This document shows, in pieces, positions 1-11,078 of a DNA stretch of 64,000 nt (position 1 is the stretch's first letter; each line of letters opens with the position of its first letter). Made by a program: the position numbers and the translations under genes. The DNA is from Arenimonas sp. SCN 70-307 (lineage in GTDB: Bacteria; Pseudomonadota; Gammaproteobacteria; Xanthomonadales; Xanthomonadaceae). The stretch is from assembly GCF_001724815.1 (NCBI RefSeq), contig NZ_MEDO01000018.1:59565-123564 (forward strand), given 5' to 3'. The notes beneath the pieces are model-generated. The model was not told where the DNA came from, made no database searches, and saw nothing but the letters and a program-made list of their open reading frames with translations.

Positions 1-870
1 CTGGCCGACCTGCGGGCGGTGATCGACTGGACGCCCTTCTTCCAGTCCTGGGAGCTGGCCGGCCGCTACCCGGCCATCCTCGAGGATGCCGTGGTCGGCC
101 CGCAGGCGCGCGAGCTGTTCGCCGACGCGCAGGCGATGCTCGACAGGATCATCGACGAGAAGTGGCTCACGGCGAAGGCCGTGGTCGGCCTGTGGCCGGC
201 GCGCTCGGTGGGCGACGACATCCAGGTGCTCGACGAAACCGGCCACCTGCGCGCCACCCTGCACTGCCTGCGCCAGCAGGCGGACAAGCCCGACGACCGC
301 GCCAATTTCTGCCTGGCCGACTTCGTGGCGCCGCGCGACAGCGGCCGCCAGGACTGGGTGGGTGGCTTCGCCGTCACCGCGGGCCTGGGCATCGAGCCGC
401 ACCTGGCCCGCTTCGAGGCGGCGCACGACGACTACAACGCCATCCTGCTCAAGGCCCTGGCCGACCGCCTCGCCGAGGCCCTGGCCGAGGACCTGCACCG
501 GCGCGTGCGCACCGAGCTTTGGGGCTATGCGCCGGACGAAGCACTCGACAACGAGGCACTGATCGCCGAGCGCTACCGCGGCATCCGGCCGGCGCCGGGC
601 TACCCGGCCTGTCCCGACCACAGCGAGAAGGACACGCTCTTCCGCCTGCTCGGCGCCCCGGAACATGCGGGCATGACGCTGACCGAGAGCTTCGCGATGC
701 TGCCGACGGCGGCGGTCAGCGGCCTGTACTTCGCGCACCCGCGCAGCCAGTACTTCGTGGTCGGCCGCCTCTCGCGCGAACAGGTGGCCGACTACGCCCG
801 CCGCAAGGGCATCCCGCTGCAGCAGGCCGAACGCTGGCTCGCCCCCAACCTCGACTACGACCCCGAGTAA
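1..870 (+). CDS. metH: Cobalamin-dependent methionine synthase, C-terminal part (partial)
   Basis: The reading frame is open from base 1, so the gene starts upstream of the window; 289 codons are visible. The protein matches the C-terminal AdoMet-binding reactivation domain of MetH, which binds S-adenosylmethionine to re-methylate oxidised cob(II)alamin during methyl transfer from methyltetrahydrofolate to homocysteine. Visible landmarks are [10 protein letters not shown] at the domain start, the [15 protein letters not shown]doMet-binding stretch around codon 198 and the conserved [12 protein letters not shown] near the end. The homocysteine, folate and cobalamin domains lie outside. The gene is followed directly by a palindromic repeat region. 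Confidence 0.95.
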   Translation: MADLRAVIDWTPFFQSWELAGRYPAILEDAVVGPQARELFADAQAMLDRIIDEKWLTAKAVVGLWPARSVGDDIQVLDETGHLRATLHCLRQQADKPDDRANFCLADFVAPRDSGRQDWVGGFAVTAGLGIEPHLARFEAAHDDYNAILLKALADRLAEALAEDLHRRVRTELWGYAPDEALDNEALIAERYRGIRPAPGYPACPDHSEKDTLFRLLGAPEHAGMTLTESFAMLPTAAVSGLYFAHPRSQYFVVGRLSREQVADYARRKGIPLQQAERWLAPNLDYDPE

Positions 871-884
871 GCGCACGCCACCCC

Positions 885-1302
885 TGTAGGAGCGCCTTCA
901 GGCGCGAATCTCTTGCCCCTTGGCTTCAGGCGCCGGGATCGTTCCTGGCGAAGGTCCGCCGTACGCGCAGTCCTTTGCCGGGGACGCCGTGAACCCATCC
1001 ATGGGGTCTCTTCGAAAACGTCCATGTTTTCGAAGCCCCGGCAAAGGACTGCGCATACGACGGACCGCGAAGGATATGGGCCGGCGGATCGAACACGAAG
1101 GCGCATCCCGGCGCAGATGGTTCGCCGGGTCGTCGCATGAGAAGTCCCCAGGCCGGACCGTCGGAGACAGGGATGTCGACGACGAGCCTACATGGACGTA
1201 CTTGCGGCGTGTCCGGACTGGGGACGTCTCGTGCGGCGGCCCGTTGCGGGGAGCGACCCCGGCGCAAGAAGCAAAAGATTCGCGCCTGAAGGCGCTCCTA
1301 CA
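885..1302. repeat. Nested palindromic REP/BIME-like mosaic, 418 bp
   Basis: The 448 bp gap between metH and the DUF2058 gene has no credible gene. It is built of inverted repeats. The outer arms are 885-914 and 1273-1302 (30 nt, about 28 matching), each carrying the hairpin core GCGCCTTCAGGCGC. Inside them, 923-954 pairs imperfectly with 1241-1272. Between these lie two side-by-side hairpins: 953-983 with 1036-1066 (29 of 31 matching), which encloses a perfect 10 bp stem at 1010-1019/1026-1035, and 1134-1158 with 1211-1235. The right arm ends 17 bp past the DUF2058 stop, so it could end transcripts from both sides. The same core recurs at 63853-63924. Confidence 0.85.
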
Positions 1303-1318
1303 GCGGCGCGCGCGGGGG

Positions 1319-2047
1319 TTACCAGACGAGGTCGTCGGGGATCTGGTATTGGGGGTCGGCGTAGGGGTCGTCGCCGGCGGGGGCGTTGGGGTCGACCTTG
1401 AGAGCGACCAGGCTCGGCAGCAGGGCCGCGACCTCGTCGGCCAGGGCGACGGTGACCAGCAGGTAGCGGCCGTCGAGCTGCACCACCGCCAGTTCGCCGG
1501 CGTTGAGCGCCTTGAGCTGGTCGGGCGTGACGTAGACGCGGCGGATCTTGCCGCCGTATTCGAAGTGGCGCGCGTGTTCGGCCTCGGCCGCGTTGAGCGA
1601 CTTGTCCTTGAGCAGCTCGGCCACCTGCGCCTTGGCGGCGCGCTTGCGCGCGGCCTCTTCCTGCCTGGCCTTCTCGGCCGCGATGCGCTCTTCCTTTTCC
1701 TTCTGGGCGCGGATCGCGTAGGCCTTGGCCAGGTCGATCTCTTCCTGGCTGCGCGGCGGCCTGGCATCGCGGCGACCCGAAGGCTTGCCGCCGGGGCCGC
1801 GGTGCTCGCCACCCTTGCGCTCGCCGCCGCGCGAATCGCCGCGACGGGTCTCGCCCGGCTTGCCCGAACCCGGCCGTGCCTGGCCCGGCTTGCGATCGCC
1901 CGGCCTGCCCTGCCCCGGCTTGCCCGCGCCCTGCCCGCGCGGCTTGTCGCCGGGCTTGCCCTCGCGGGCCGGACGCTCGCGCGCAGGCTCGGGGGCCGGG
2001 GCCTTGAAGCCCAGGCCCAACAATTTCTCACGCAGGGAGTTGCTCAT
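1319..2047 (-). CDS. DUF2058 (YaiL-like) protein with long basic disordered region
   Basis: A 242-residue protein that opens with NSLREKLLGLGF, typical of the DUF2058/YaiL family, whose role is not established. Residues about 20-100 are a Gly/Pro/Lys/Arg-rich, probably disordered stretch. Residues 100-150 are a charged helix rich in Lys, Glu and Ala. The conserved C-terminal half (about 150-242) includes HFEYGGKIRRVYVTPDQ and ends at IPDDLVW. The long basic insert suggests nucleic-acid or ribonucleoprotein contact, but that is inference. It lies 15 bp downstream of slyX and is probably co-transcribed with it. Confidence 0.88.
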   Translation of the reverse strand: MSNSLREKLLGLGFKAPAPEPARERPAREGKPGDKPRGQGAGKPGQGRPGDRKPGQARPGSGKPGETRRGDSRGGERKGGEHRGPGGKPSGRRDARPPRSQEEIDLAKAYAIRAQKEKEERIAAEKARQEEAARKRAAKAQVAELLKDKSLNAAEAEHARHFEYGGKIRRVYVTPDQLKALNAGELAVVQLDGRYLLVTVALADEVAALLPSLVALKVDPNAPAGDDPYADPQYQIPDDLVW

Positions 2048-2062
2048 CGCAGGGTCCGTCGA

Positions 2063-2278
2063 TCAGTAGTGCGGCGGCGGCGGTTCGTTGCCCGGGTCCG
2101 CGTAGAGCAGCGAGCGCAGCTGCTTGAGCTCGGCCATCACGCGCACGAGCATCTCGGTGTTGCCGGCCACTTCCATGCGCGCCGCGGCCAGCGCGTCGCT
2201 CAGTTCGGCCAGGGCGTGGTCCTGGAAGGCCACGCGGGTCTCGAGTTCGGCGATGCGGGCGGCGAAATCCTCGCTCAT
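2063..2278 (-). CDS. slyX: SlyX family protein
   Basis: A 71-residue protein that is almost entirely coiled coil, starting with [21 protein letters not shown] and ending in the family's PPHY signature. SlyX is widely conserved in proteobacteria, but its function is unsettled. The ATG overlaps the TGA of ugd as ATGA, so translation is probably coupled. The start is fixed by this overlap and by the family length. Confidence 0.9.
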   Translation of the reverse strand: MSEDFAARIAELETRVAFQDHALAELSDALAAARMEVAGNTEMLVRVMAELKQLRSLLYADPGNEPPPPHY

Positions 2279-3621
2279 GCCCCGCCCGCCTGCAGGCTGC
2301 GCCCGCGGCCGATGCCGTAGTAAGCCAGGCCCGCGGCCTCGACCTGCGTCGGCTCCCAGACGTTGCGGCCGTCGAACACCACGCGCGCGCGCAGCGTCGA
2401 GGCCAACGCGGCGAAATCCGGACTCCAGAACGCCTTCCACTCGGTGACCAGGAACAGCGCATCGGCCCCCTCGACCGCCTGCGCCGGCGAGTCGCACAGC
2501 ACCAGGTCGGCGCGCTCGCCGAAGATGCGCCGCGTTTCGTGCATCGCCTCCGGGTCGTAGGCGCGCACCGTGGCGCCGGCGGCCCAGAGGTCGGCCAGCA
2601 GCGAGCGGCTGGAGGCCTCGCGCATGTCGTCGGTGTTGGGCTTGAAGGCCAGGCCCCAGACCGCGAACACCTTGCCGCGCAGGTCGCCGCCGAAATGGCG
2701 CGTGGCCAGTTCGGCGAGCTTGTGCTTCTGGCGCTCGTTCACGGCTTCGACCGCGCCCAAGATGCTGGCCTCGTAGCCGTGCTGGCGCGCCGTACGCTCG
2801 AGCGCCTGCACGTCCTTGGGGAAGCACGAGCCACCGTAACCGGCGCCCGGGTAGATGAAGTGGTAACCGATGCGCGGATCGGAACCGATGCCGTGGCGCA
2901 CCATCTCGATGTCGGCGCCCACGCGTTCGGCGATGTTCGCCATCTCGTTCATGAAGCTGATCTTGGTGGCCAGCATGGCGTTAGCCGCGTACTTGGTCAG
3001 CTCGGCCGAACGCTCGTCCATCACCACGATGCGCTCGTGGTTGCGGTTGAAGGGCGCGTACAGCCGCTTCATGGTCTCGATCGCCGGCGCCGAGCGCGAG
3101 CCCAGCACGATGCGGTCGGGGCGCATGCAGTCGTTCACCGCCGCGCCTTCCTTGAGGAATTCCGGGTTGGAGACCACTTCGAAGGCCACGTCGGCGCCGC
3201 GCGCCGCGAGCTCGGCGGCGATGGCCGCGCGCACCTTGTCGGCGGTGCCCACGGGCACGGTGGACTTGTTGACCACCACCGCCGGCTTCGCCAGGTGGCG
3301 GCCGATGGTGCGGGCCACGGCCAGCACGTACTGCAGGTCGGCGCTGCCGTCCTCGTCGGGCGGCGTGCCGACCGCGATGAACAGCACCTCGGCGCCGTCG
3401 ATGGCGGCGGCCGCGTCGGTGGTGAAACCGAGGCGGCCGGCGCCGTGGTTGGCCAGCACCATGTCCTCGAGACCGGGCTCGAAGATCGGCACCACGCCGC
3501 GCCGCAGGCCTTCGACCTTGGCCGAATCGATGTCGACGCAGGTCACCTGGTGGCCGACCTCGGCCAGGCAGGTGCCCGTGACGAGGCCGACGTAACCGGT
3601 GCCGAAGACCGTGGCGCGCAT
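2275..3621 (-). CDS. ugd: UDP-glucose 6-dehydrogenase
   Basis: This 448-residue enzyme oxidises UDP-glucose twice with NAD+ to UDP-glucuronate, a precursor for exopolysaccharide and lipid A sugars. The N-terminal Rossmann motif [10 protein letters not shown] is at residues 7-16, the NADP-independent acid motif VDID at 29-32, Lys210 in ELTKYAANA, and the catalytic Cys266 in [10 protein letters not shown]-terminal UDP-binding domain completes the usual length for the family. It is 9 bp downstream of the FKBP gene and overlaps slyX by four bases. Confidence 0.96.
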   Translation of the reverse strand: MRATVFGTGYVGLVTGTCLAEVGHQVTCVDIDSAKVEGLRRGVVPIFEPGLEDMVLANHGAGRLGFTTDAAAAIDGAEVLFIAVGTPPDEDGSADLQYVLAVARTIGRHLAKPAVVVNKSTVPVGTADKVRAAIAAELAARGADVAFEVVSNPEFLKEGAAVNDCMRPDRIVLGSRSAPAIETMKRLYAPFNRNHERIVVMDERSAELTKYAANAMLATKISFMNEMANIAERVGADIEMVRHGIGSDPRIGYHFIYPGAGYGGSCFPKDVQALERTARQHGYEASILGAVEAVNERQKHKLAELATRHFGGDLRGKVFAVWGLAFKPNTDDMREASSRSLLADLWAAGATVRAYDPEAMHETRRIFGERADLVLCDSPAQAVEGADALFLVTEWKAFWSPDFAALASTLRARVVFDGRNVWEPTQVEAAGLAYYGIGRGRSLQAGGA

Positions 3622-3630
3622 GGCGGGGCC

Positions 3631-4401
3631 TTACTTGACGATGTCGAGCAGCTCGACTTCGAAGGTGAGCATGGCGTTGCCCGGGATCGGGCCGCCGCCG
3701 GCTTCACCATAGGCCAGTTCGGCCGGGATCCAGAAGGTGTACTTGCTGCCGACCTTCATCAGCTGCACGCCCTCGGACCAGCCCGGGATGACCTGGCCCA
3801 GGCCGAACTCGGCCGGCTGGCCGCGGTCGTAGGAGCTGTCGAAGACCTCGCCATCGAGCAGCATGCCCTTGTAGTGCACGCGCACCACGTCCGAGGCTTC
3901 CGGGCTGGCGCCATTGCCGGCGCGCTCGACGCGGTACTGCAGGCCGCTGCCGGTGACCTGCACGCCGGCCTGGTCCTTGTTCGAAGCCAGGAAGGCCTCG
4001 CCCTCGGCCTTGGCGGCGGCCGCCTTGGCGGCCTGCTCGGCGGCCTGGCGCTCCTGCAGGCGCACGGTGAAGGCTTCCTGGATGGTCTTCATCTGCTCGT
4101 CGGTGAGCTTGGCGTCCTTGCCGTCGAAGGCGTCCTGCATGGCCTGGCGCACGACGTCCAGGTCGAGGTCGTCCTTGATGACCTTCATCGAATTGCCGAT
4201 GTCCAGGCCAATCATGTAGCTCACCTGGTCGCGGTCGGTGGCCAGGCCTTCGATGCCCGGGATGATCGGCGCGCCGGGTTCGGCGACGGCGGTCTCCTCG
4301 CCGGCGGCGGCTTCGTCGGTGGTCTCGGACTTGCAGGCGCTGAGGCTGAGCACCAGGCTGGCAAGCACCAGCGGCGCGGCAAAACGCAGGACGGGATTCA
4401 T
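3631..4401 (-). CDS. FKBP-type peptidyl-prolyl isomerase lipoprotein (FkpA/Mip-like)
   Basis: A 256-residue envelope chaperone. The ATG at 4401 is preferred over an upstream in-frame start because it follows AGGAG and gives a clean lipoprotein signal ending in the lipobox LSAC at about residue 22. Residues 45-150 form the helical dimerisation domain typical of Mip and FkpA, with YMIGLDIGNSMK. Residues about 160-256 form the FKBP domain, with VRVHYKGMLLDGEVFDSS, the VIPGW loop and the terminal TFEVELLDI. It should assist folding of periplasmic and outer-membrane proteins. Confidence 0.93.
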   Translation of the reverse strand: MNPVLRFAAPLVLASLVLSLSACKSETTDEAAAGEETAVAEPGAPIIPGIEGLATDRDQVSYMIGLDIGNSMKVIKDDLDLDVVRQAMQDAFDGKDAKLTDEQMKTIQEAFTVRLQERQAAEQAAKAAAAKAEGEAFLASNKDQAGVQVTGSGLQYRVERAGNGASPEASDVVRVHYKGMLLDGEVFDSSYDRGQPAEFGLGQVIPGWSEGVQLMKVGSKYTFWIPAELAYGEAGGGPIPGNAMLTFEVELLDIVK

Positions 4402-4517
4402 TGCGGGGAAACTCCTGAGGGGGCGGGCCGGGTCGGCGCGTCGCCCCCTATTGTCGCGTTGCACCGCCGCCACGGCAACGTCGGCCGCAGCGGCGGTTCA
4501 CATCGGTCTTTCCGGCC

Positions 4518-5078
4518 TCAGCGGGCGGCCGGCGCCGGCTCGGCCAGCAGGCGCTCGATCTCGGCCACCAGCTTCGGATCCTCCGGCTTGGTGCGGCTGC
4601 CGAAACTCGCCACCACCTTGCCCGAGCGGTCGATCAGGTACTTGTGGAAGTTCCAGCCGGGCGCTTCGCCGGTGGCCGCGGCGAGGTCGCGGTAGAGCGG
4701 CGTGGCGCCACTGCCGCGCACCTGCACTTTCTCGAACATCGGGAACTTCACGCCGTAGGTGAGCGTGCAGAACTCCTGGATTTCCTCCTCGCTGCCCGGC
4801 TCCTGGCCCATGAAGTCGTTGGACGGGAAGCCCAGCACCGCGAAGCCACGCTCGCCGTACTTCGCGTGCAGGGCCTCGAGGCCCTCGTACTGCGGGGTGA
4901 AACCGCACTTGCTGGCGGTGTTGACCACCAGCAGCACGCGGCCGCCGTAGGCCTGCGCCAGGTTCACCGTGTCCTTGCCCGCCAGCACCCGGTAGTCGCG
5001 GTCCAGCAGCCCCTCGCCCGCCACCGCCGGCGCCGCCGCCAGCAGCCCGGCCGCCAGCCAACCCATCACCTTGCCCAT
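4518..5078 (-). CDS. Periplasmic glutathione peroxidase family protein
   Basis: A 186-residue thiol peroxidase. Residues 1-21 are a Sec signal peptide ending in AVA-G, so the enzyme acts outside the cytoplasm. The family tetrad is complete: Cys58 in NTASKCGFTPQYEGL, Gln92 in SNDFMGQEPG, and Trp142-Asn143 in GWNFHKYL. It is a cysteine rather than selenocysteine enzyme; such homologues usually use thioredoxin-like donors to reduce peroxides. It is divergent from the ABC exporter operon, separated by a 141 bp regulatory gap. Confidence 0.93.
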   Translation of the reverse strand: MGKVMGWLAAGLLAAAPAVAGEGLLDRDYRVLAGKDTVNLAQAYGGRVLLVVNTASKCGFTPQYEGLEALHAKYGERGFAVLGFPSNDFMGQEPGSEEEIQEFCTLTYGVKFPMFEKVQVRGSGATPLYRDLAAATGEAPGWNFHKYLIDRSGKVVASFGSRTKPEDPKLVAEIERLLAEPAPAAR

Positions 5079-5147
5079 GTCCCGCCTCCCGCCCGGCCTA
5101 TCCGGGGTCTATGCCATCAGTTTGGGCCCGGCGGCGTGCAAAAGGTG

Positions 5148-5175
5148 TTGACAGGCCGAAATCTGGTGTTATAGT
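5148..5175 (+). promoter_or_regulatory. Near-consensus sigma-70 promoter of the YtrA-type ABC operon
   Basis: TTGACA at 5148-5153 and TATAGT at 5170-5175 are separated by 16 bp. It is the best promoter match in the window and lies 45 bp before the first ATG of the operon. Such a strong promoter normally needs repression, and an operator overlaps the -10 box. Confidence 0.85.
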
Positions 5176-5188
5176 TCGCTACAACACC
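5165..5188. promoter_or_regulatory. Putative YtrA-family operator (24 bp inverted repeat)
   Basis: The inverted repeat GGTGTTATAG-TTCG-CTACAACACC covers the -10 box. It fits GGTG-N16-CACC exactly, the form I recall being reported for a Xanthomonas YtrA regulator. The second gene of the operon encodes a YtrA-type GntR repressor, so autorepression is the natural reading. Confidence 0.75.
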
Positions 5189-5219
5189 TGACCAATACCT
5201 CACCAGAGCGGGAGGCAAC

Positions 5220-5468
5220 ATGACCCCCAAGTTCAAGACCAACCTGATGGCCCTGTCCGTCGCGTTGGGCATCCTGGCCGCCGGCTATGGCCTGGGCGAG
5301 CCGCCCAGCCAGCCGGTCGCCGAGCCGGCCCCGGAAGCCATCCTCGCCAGCCTGGACGAGGGCGACGAAGTGGCGGCCCGGGTCCGCGCGGCCCGCGGCG
5401 CCCTCAAGCGCCAGATCGCCATGCCCTACGTGTCCATGGCCGCCCTCATGCCCCGCCAGGAGTCCTGA
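5220..5468 (+). CDS. Small single-span membrane protein, first gene of YtrA-type operon
   Basis: An 82-residue protein with a strong GGGAGG ribosome-binding site. Residues 8-25 form one hydrophobic segment (LMALSVALGILAAGYGLG), followed by a Pro-rich linker and an amphipathic charged region ending in AMPYVSMAALMPRQES. I do not recognise a family. Its place right behind the operator and one base before the regulator gene ties it to the exporter. It could be a signal-anchored sensor, small subunit or secreted peptide; none of these is shown. Confidence 0.7.
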   Translation: MTPKFKTNLMALSVALGILAAGYGLGEPPSQPVAEPAPEAILASLDEGDEVAARVRAARGALKRQIAMPYVSMAALMPRQES

Positions 5469-5469
5469 C

Positions 5470-5835
5470 ATGACGATTACCTGGAACGACAGCGCGCCGA
5501 TCTACCGGCAGCTCAAGGACAAGGTGGTGGCGATGATGCTCGACGGCATCCTCCAGCCCGGCGAGGCCCTGCCCTCGGTGCGCCAGATCGCCGCCGAATA
5601 CCAGCTCAATCCGATCACCGTCTCCCGCGCCTACCAGGAGCTGGCGGACGAAGAACTCGTTGAAAAAAGAAGGGGACTAGGCATGTACGTGACCGAAGGC
5701 GCCCGGGAGAAGCTGCTGGCCTCCGAGCGCGAACGCTTCCTGCAGGAGGAATGGCCGCTCGTCGTCGAGCGCATCCAGCGACTGGGCCTGGACATCGACC
5801 GCCTGGTCGGCCACGCCAACAAGGAGGCCAAGTGA
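5470..5835 (+). CDS. GntR family, YtrA subfamily transcriptional repressor
   Basis: A 121-residue regulator. The N-terminal winged helix (residues about 8-75) has the GntR signatures APIYRQLKDKV, ILQPGEALPSVRQIAAEYQLNPITVSRAYQEL and LVEKRRGLGMYV. The short helical tail of about 45 residues, with no FadR or HutC effector domain, defines the YtrA subfamily. YtrA genes typically sit with ABC transporters and repress them; in several bacteria cell-wall antibiotics induce the system. The gene starts one base after the preceding stop, and its TGA overlaps the ATPase ATG (TGATG). Confidence 0.93.
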   Translation: MTITWNDSAPIYRQLKDKVVAMMLDGILQPGEALPSVRQIAAEYQLNPITVSRAYQELADEELVEKRRGLGMYVTEGAREKLLASERERFLQEEWPLVVERIQRLGLDIDRLVGHANKEAK

Positions 5836-6692
5836 TGAGCGCCGTTATTTCCGCCAACAAGCTTTCCAAGCGCTACAACGGCAAGCCGGCCGTTGATTCG
5901 ATCAGCTTCGAGATCCCCGCCGGCCGCATCGTCGGCCTGATCGGCCCGAACGGCTCGGGCAAGACCACCACGCTCAAGGCCGCGCTCGGCCTGGTGCCCT
6001 TCGAGGGCGAGCTCAAGGTGCTGGGCAAGGACCCGCGCCGCGAGCGCGACGCCCTGATGCAGGAGGTCTGCTTCATCGCCGACGTGGCCGTGCTGCCGCG
6101 CTGGCTGAAGGTCAAGGACGCGGTGGACTTCGTCGCCGGCGTGCACCCGCGCTTCAACCGCGCCAAGGCGCAGGCCTACATTTCCCATACGAAGCTGCAC
6201 CCGGACATGCGCGTCAAGCAGATGTCCAAGGGCATGATCGTGCAGCTGCACCTGGCCCTGGTGATGGCCATCGACGCCAGGCTGCTGGTGCTCGACGAGC
6301 CCACGCTGGGCCTGGACATCCTCTACCGCAAGCAGTTCTACCAGAACCTGCTTGAAGACTATTTCGACGAGAACAAGACCATCGTCGTCACCACCCACCA
6401 GGTCGAGGAGATCGAACACATCCTCACCGACCTGATGTTCATCCGCGACGGCCGCATCGTGCTCTCGTCGACGATGGACGAGGTGGGCGAGCGCTTCACC
6501 GAGGTGATGGTGGCGCCCGACCAGGCCGCGGCCGCCCGCGCCCTGGGACCGATCGACGAGCGCAGCGTGTTCGGCAAGGCCGTGATGCTGTTCGACGGCG
6601 TGCCGCGCGCCCAGCTCGCCCAGTTCGGCGACGTTCGCAACCCCGGCATTGCCGACCTGTTCGTCGCCACCATGAAGGGAACCTACGCATGA
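5835..6692 (+). CDS. ABC transporter ATP-binding protein (YtrB-like)
   Basis: A 285-residue ATPase. Walker A GPNGSGKTT is near residues 37-45, the signature region reads MSKGMIVQLHLALVMAI in place of the usual LSGGQ, and Walker B LLVLDEPTLGLD follows. The switch His is in VVTTHQVEEIE. The degenerate signature (SKGM) occurs in YtrB/CcmA-type ABC-2 exporters. It should energise the membrane protein encoded next, with which it shares an ATGA overlap. Confidence 0.92.
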   Translation: MSAVISANKLSKRYNGKPAVDSISFEIPAGRIVGLIGPNGSGKTTTLKAALGLVPFEGELKVLGKDPRRERDALMQEVCFIADVAVLPRWLKVKDAVDFVAGVHPRFNRAKAQAYISHTKLHPDMRVKQMSKGMIVQLHLALVMAIDARLLVLDEPTLGLDILYRKQFYQNLLEDYFDENKTIVVTTHQVEEIEHILTDLMFIRDGRIVLSSTMDEVGERFTEVMVAPDQAAAARALGPIDERSVFGKAVMLFDGVPRAQLAQFGDVRNPGIADLFVATMKGTYA

Positions 6693-7642
6693 ATACGTTC
6701 AAGTGGCTGCTCAAGCGCGAATATTGGGAAAACCGCGGCGGCTTCCTCTGGGCGCCGGTGGTGGTGGGCGGCATCACGGTGCTGTTCTCGGCCGTGGCCA
6801 GCGTGGCCGGCGCCATGATGGCCCGCAAGAACCTGCACGAGGTCAACCAGCACGGCAGCCCGGCCGAACTGGCCGAGCACTCGGCGCAGCTTGGCGGCAT
6901 GGGTGACGTCCTGCTGGCCAGCGGCGTCGGCATCGCCCTGTCGGTGATGGCCTTCGTGATCTTCTTCTACGCGCTCGGTTCGCTTTACGACGATCGCCGC
7001 GATCGCAGCATCCTGTTCTGGAAGTCGATGCCCATCACCGACGCCCAGATGGTGATGTCCAAGGCGGCCTGGGCCCTGGTGCTCGCCCCGCTGGGCGCGG
7101 TGGCCATCGGCCTGCTGATCGGCCTGGCCCTGTGGCTGGTGGCCCTGATGGGCGCCGCGGCCTCCGGCGTACCCGGCTCCAGCGCCGTCATTACCCACTC
7201 CCACCCGTTGAAGGTGGTGGCCACGGTGCTGGCGACGCTGCCGGTGCAGATCGTCTGGTCGCTGCCCACCGTCGGCTGGCTGATGCTGTGCTCGGCCTGG
7301 GCCCGCCGCCTGCCCTTCCTCTGGGCCACGGCCGTGCCGATCCTGGCCTGCGCGATGATCAGCTTCACCGACATCTTCGATGGCATCGAGGTCCCGCACG
7401 ACAAGCTCTGGTACGTCATCGCCTACCGCGGCCTGCTGAGCATCGCCCCGGGCGCCTGGCTGCCGACCATCGCCAGCGAGCCGACCGGCCCGGTCGACGG
7501 CCCGAAGGACCTGGCCGCCCTGGTCGACGTCACCAGCAGCTGGGGGGTGTTCGCCCAGGCCGACATCTGGATCGGCGCGGCGGTGGGCGTGGCCATGATC
7601 TTCGGCGCGGTCTACTTCCGTCGCCAGCGCGACGAAGGCTGA
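6689..7642 (+). CDS. ABC-2 type transporter permease
   Basis: A 317-residue integral membrane protein starting with the ABC-2 hallmark KWLLKREYWENRGGFLWAP. There are about six hydrophobic spans (around residues 25-45, 70-100, 130-155, 180-205, 210-230 and 285-305), and a DDRRDRSILFWKSMPI loop after span 2 typical of ABC-2 permeases. It overlaps the ATPase gene by four bases. The substrate cannot be read from the sequence; in YtrA-type systems elsewhere a cell-wall stress function is suspected. Confidence 0.9.
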   Translation: MNTFKWLLKREYWENRGGFLWAPVVVGGITVLFSAVASVAGAMMARKNLHEVNQHGSPAELAEHSAQLGGMGDVLLASGVGIALSVMAFVIFFYALGSLYDDRRDRSILFWKSMPITDAQMVMSKAAWALVLAPLGAVAIGLLIGLALWLVALMGAAASGVPGSSAVITHSHPLKVVATVLATLPVQIVWSLPTVGWLMLCSAWARRLPFLWATAVPILACAMISFTDIFDGIEVPHDKLWYVIAYRGLLSIAPGAWLPTIASEPTGPVDGPKDLAALVDVTSSWGVFAQADIWIGAAVGVAMIFGAVYFRRQRDEG

Positions 7643-7652
7643 GGAGGCCAGG

Positions 7653-8225
7653 ATGAACCGACTGTCCCTGATGCTCATCTTCCCGGTGCTGGCCCTCGCG
7701 GCCTGCACCGGGGGTGGCGAAGGCGAGGAACGCCGCGGCCCGATCAACACCGCGCTCGACGAAGCCCGGGCGGAGATCCGCGAGGAATTCGCCACCAAGA
7801 ACATGACCCTGGGCAGGGGCGCCAAGGGCGAGCCCCGCGCCGAGATCAGCCCGCAGGGCGACCTGCTGATCGGCGGCGAGGCGGTGCCGCTGGACGCGGC
7901 GCAGCGCGAGTTGGTGCTGGCCTACCGCACCGAACTGGTGGCCGTGGCCGAAACCGGCGCCAACCTGGGCCTGGACGGCGCGTCGCTGGCCACGGACGCG
8001 GTCGGTGCCGCCCTCAAGGCCGCCGCCCGCGGCGAGGATCCGGCCAAGATCGAGGCCGAGATCCAGGCCAAGGCGGCCGGCATGAAGGCCAGCGCCAAGG
8101 CCCTGTGCGACCGCCTGCCGGCGCTGCACGCTTCCCAGCAGGCCCTGGCCGAGGCCGTGCCGGCCTTCGCGCCCTACGCCGGCATGGACGAGCAGGACGT
8201 GGCCGACTGCAAGATCGAACCCTGA
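7653..8225 (+). CDS. DUF2884 (YggN-like) lipoprotein
   Basis: A 190-residue protein. The lipoprotein signal ends in LAAC near residue 17, preceded by a strong GAGGAGG site. The rest resembles the DUF2884/YggN family: a short beta-rich part with ISPQGDLLIGGEAVPLDAAQRELV, then a long helical part ending in CDRLPALHASQQALAEAVPAFAPYAGM. The function is unknown. It sits at the end of the YtrA operon, 10 bp behind the permease, so it may be a periplasmic accessory of the exporter. Confidence 0.85.
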   Translation: MNRLSLMLIFPVLALAACTGGGEGEERRGPINTALDEARAEIREEFATKNMTLGRGAKGEPRAEISPQGDLLIGGEAVPLDAAQRELVLAYRTELVAVAETGANLGLDGASLATDAVGAALKAAARGEDPAKIEAEIQAKAAGMKASAKALCDRLPALHASQQALAEAVPAFAPYAGMDEQDVADCKIEP

Positions 8226-8234
8226 GGCCCGGCC

Positions 8235-11074
<2,840 letters not shown>

Positions 11075-11078
11075 GGCC

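Noticed and set aside
885..1302. A structured RNA or riboswitch in the palindromic gap
   Set aside because: The pairing is DNA-type inverted repetition matching another copy in the window, and it follows gene ends rather than preceding a start.
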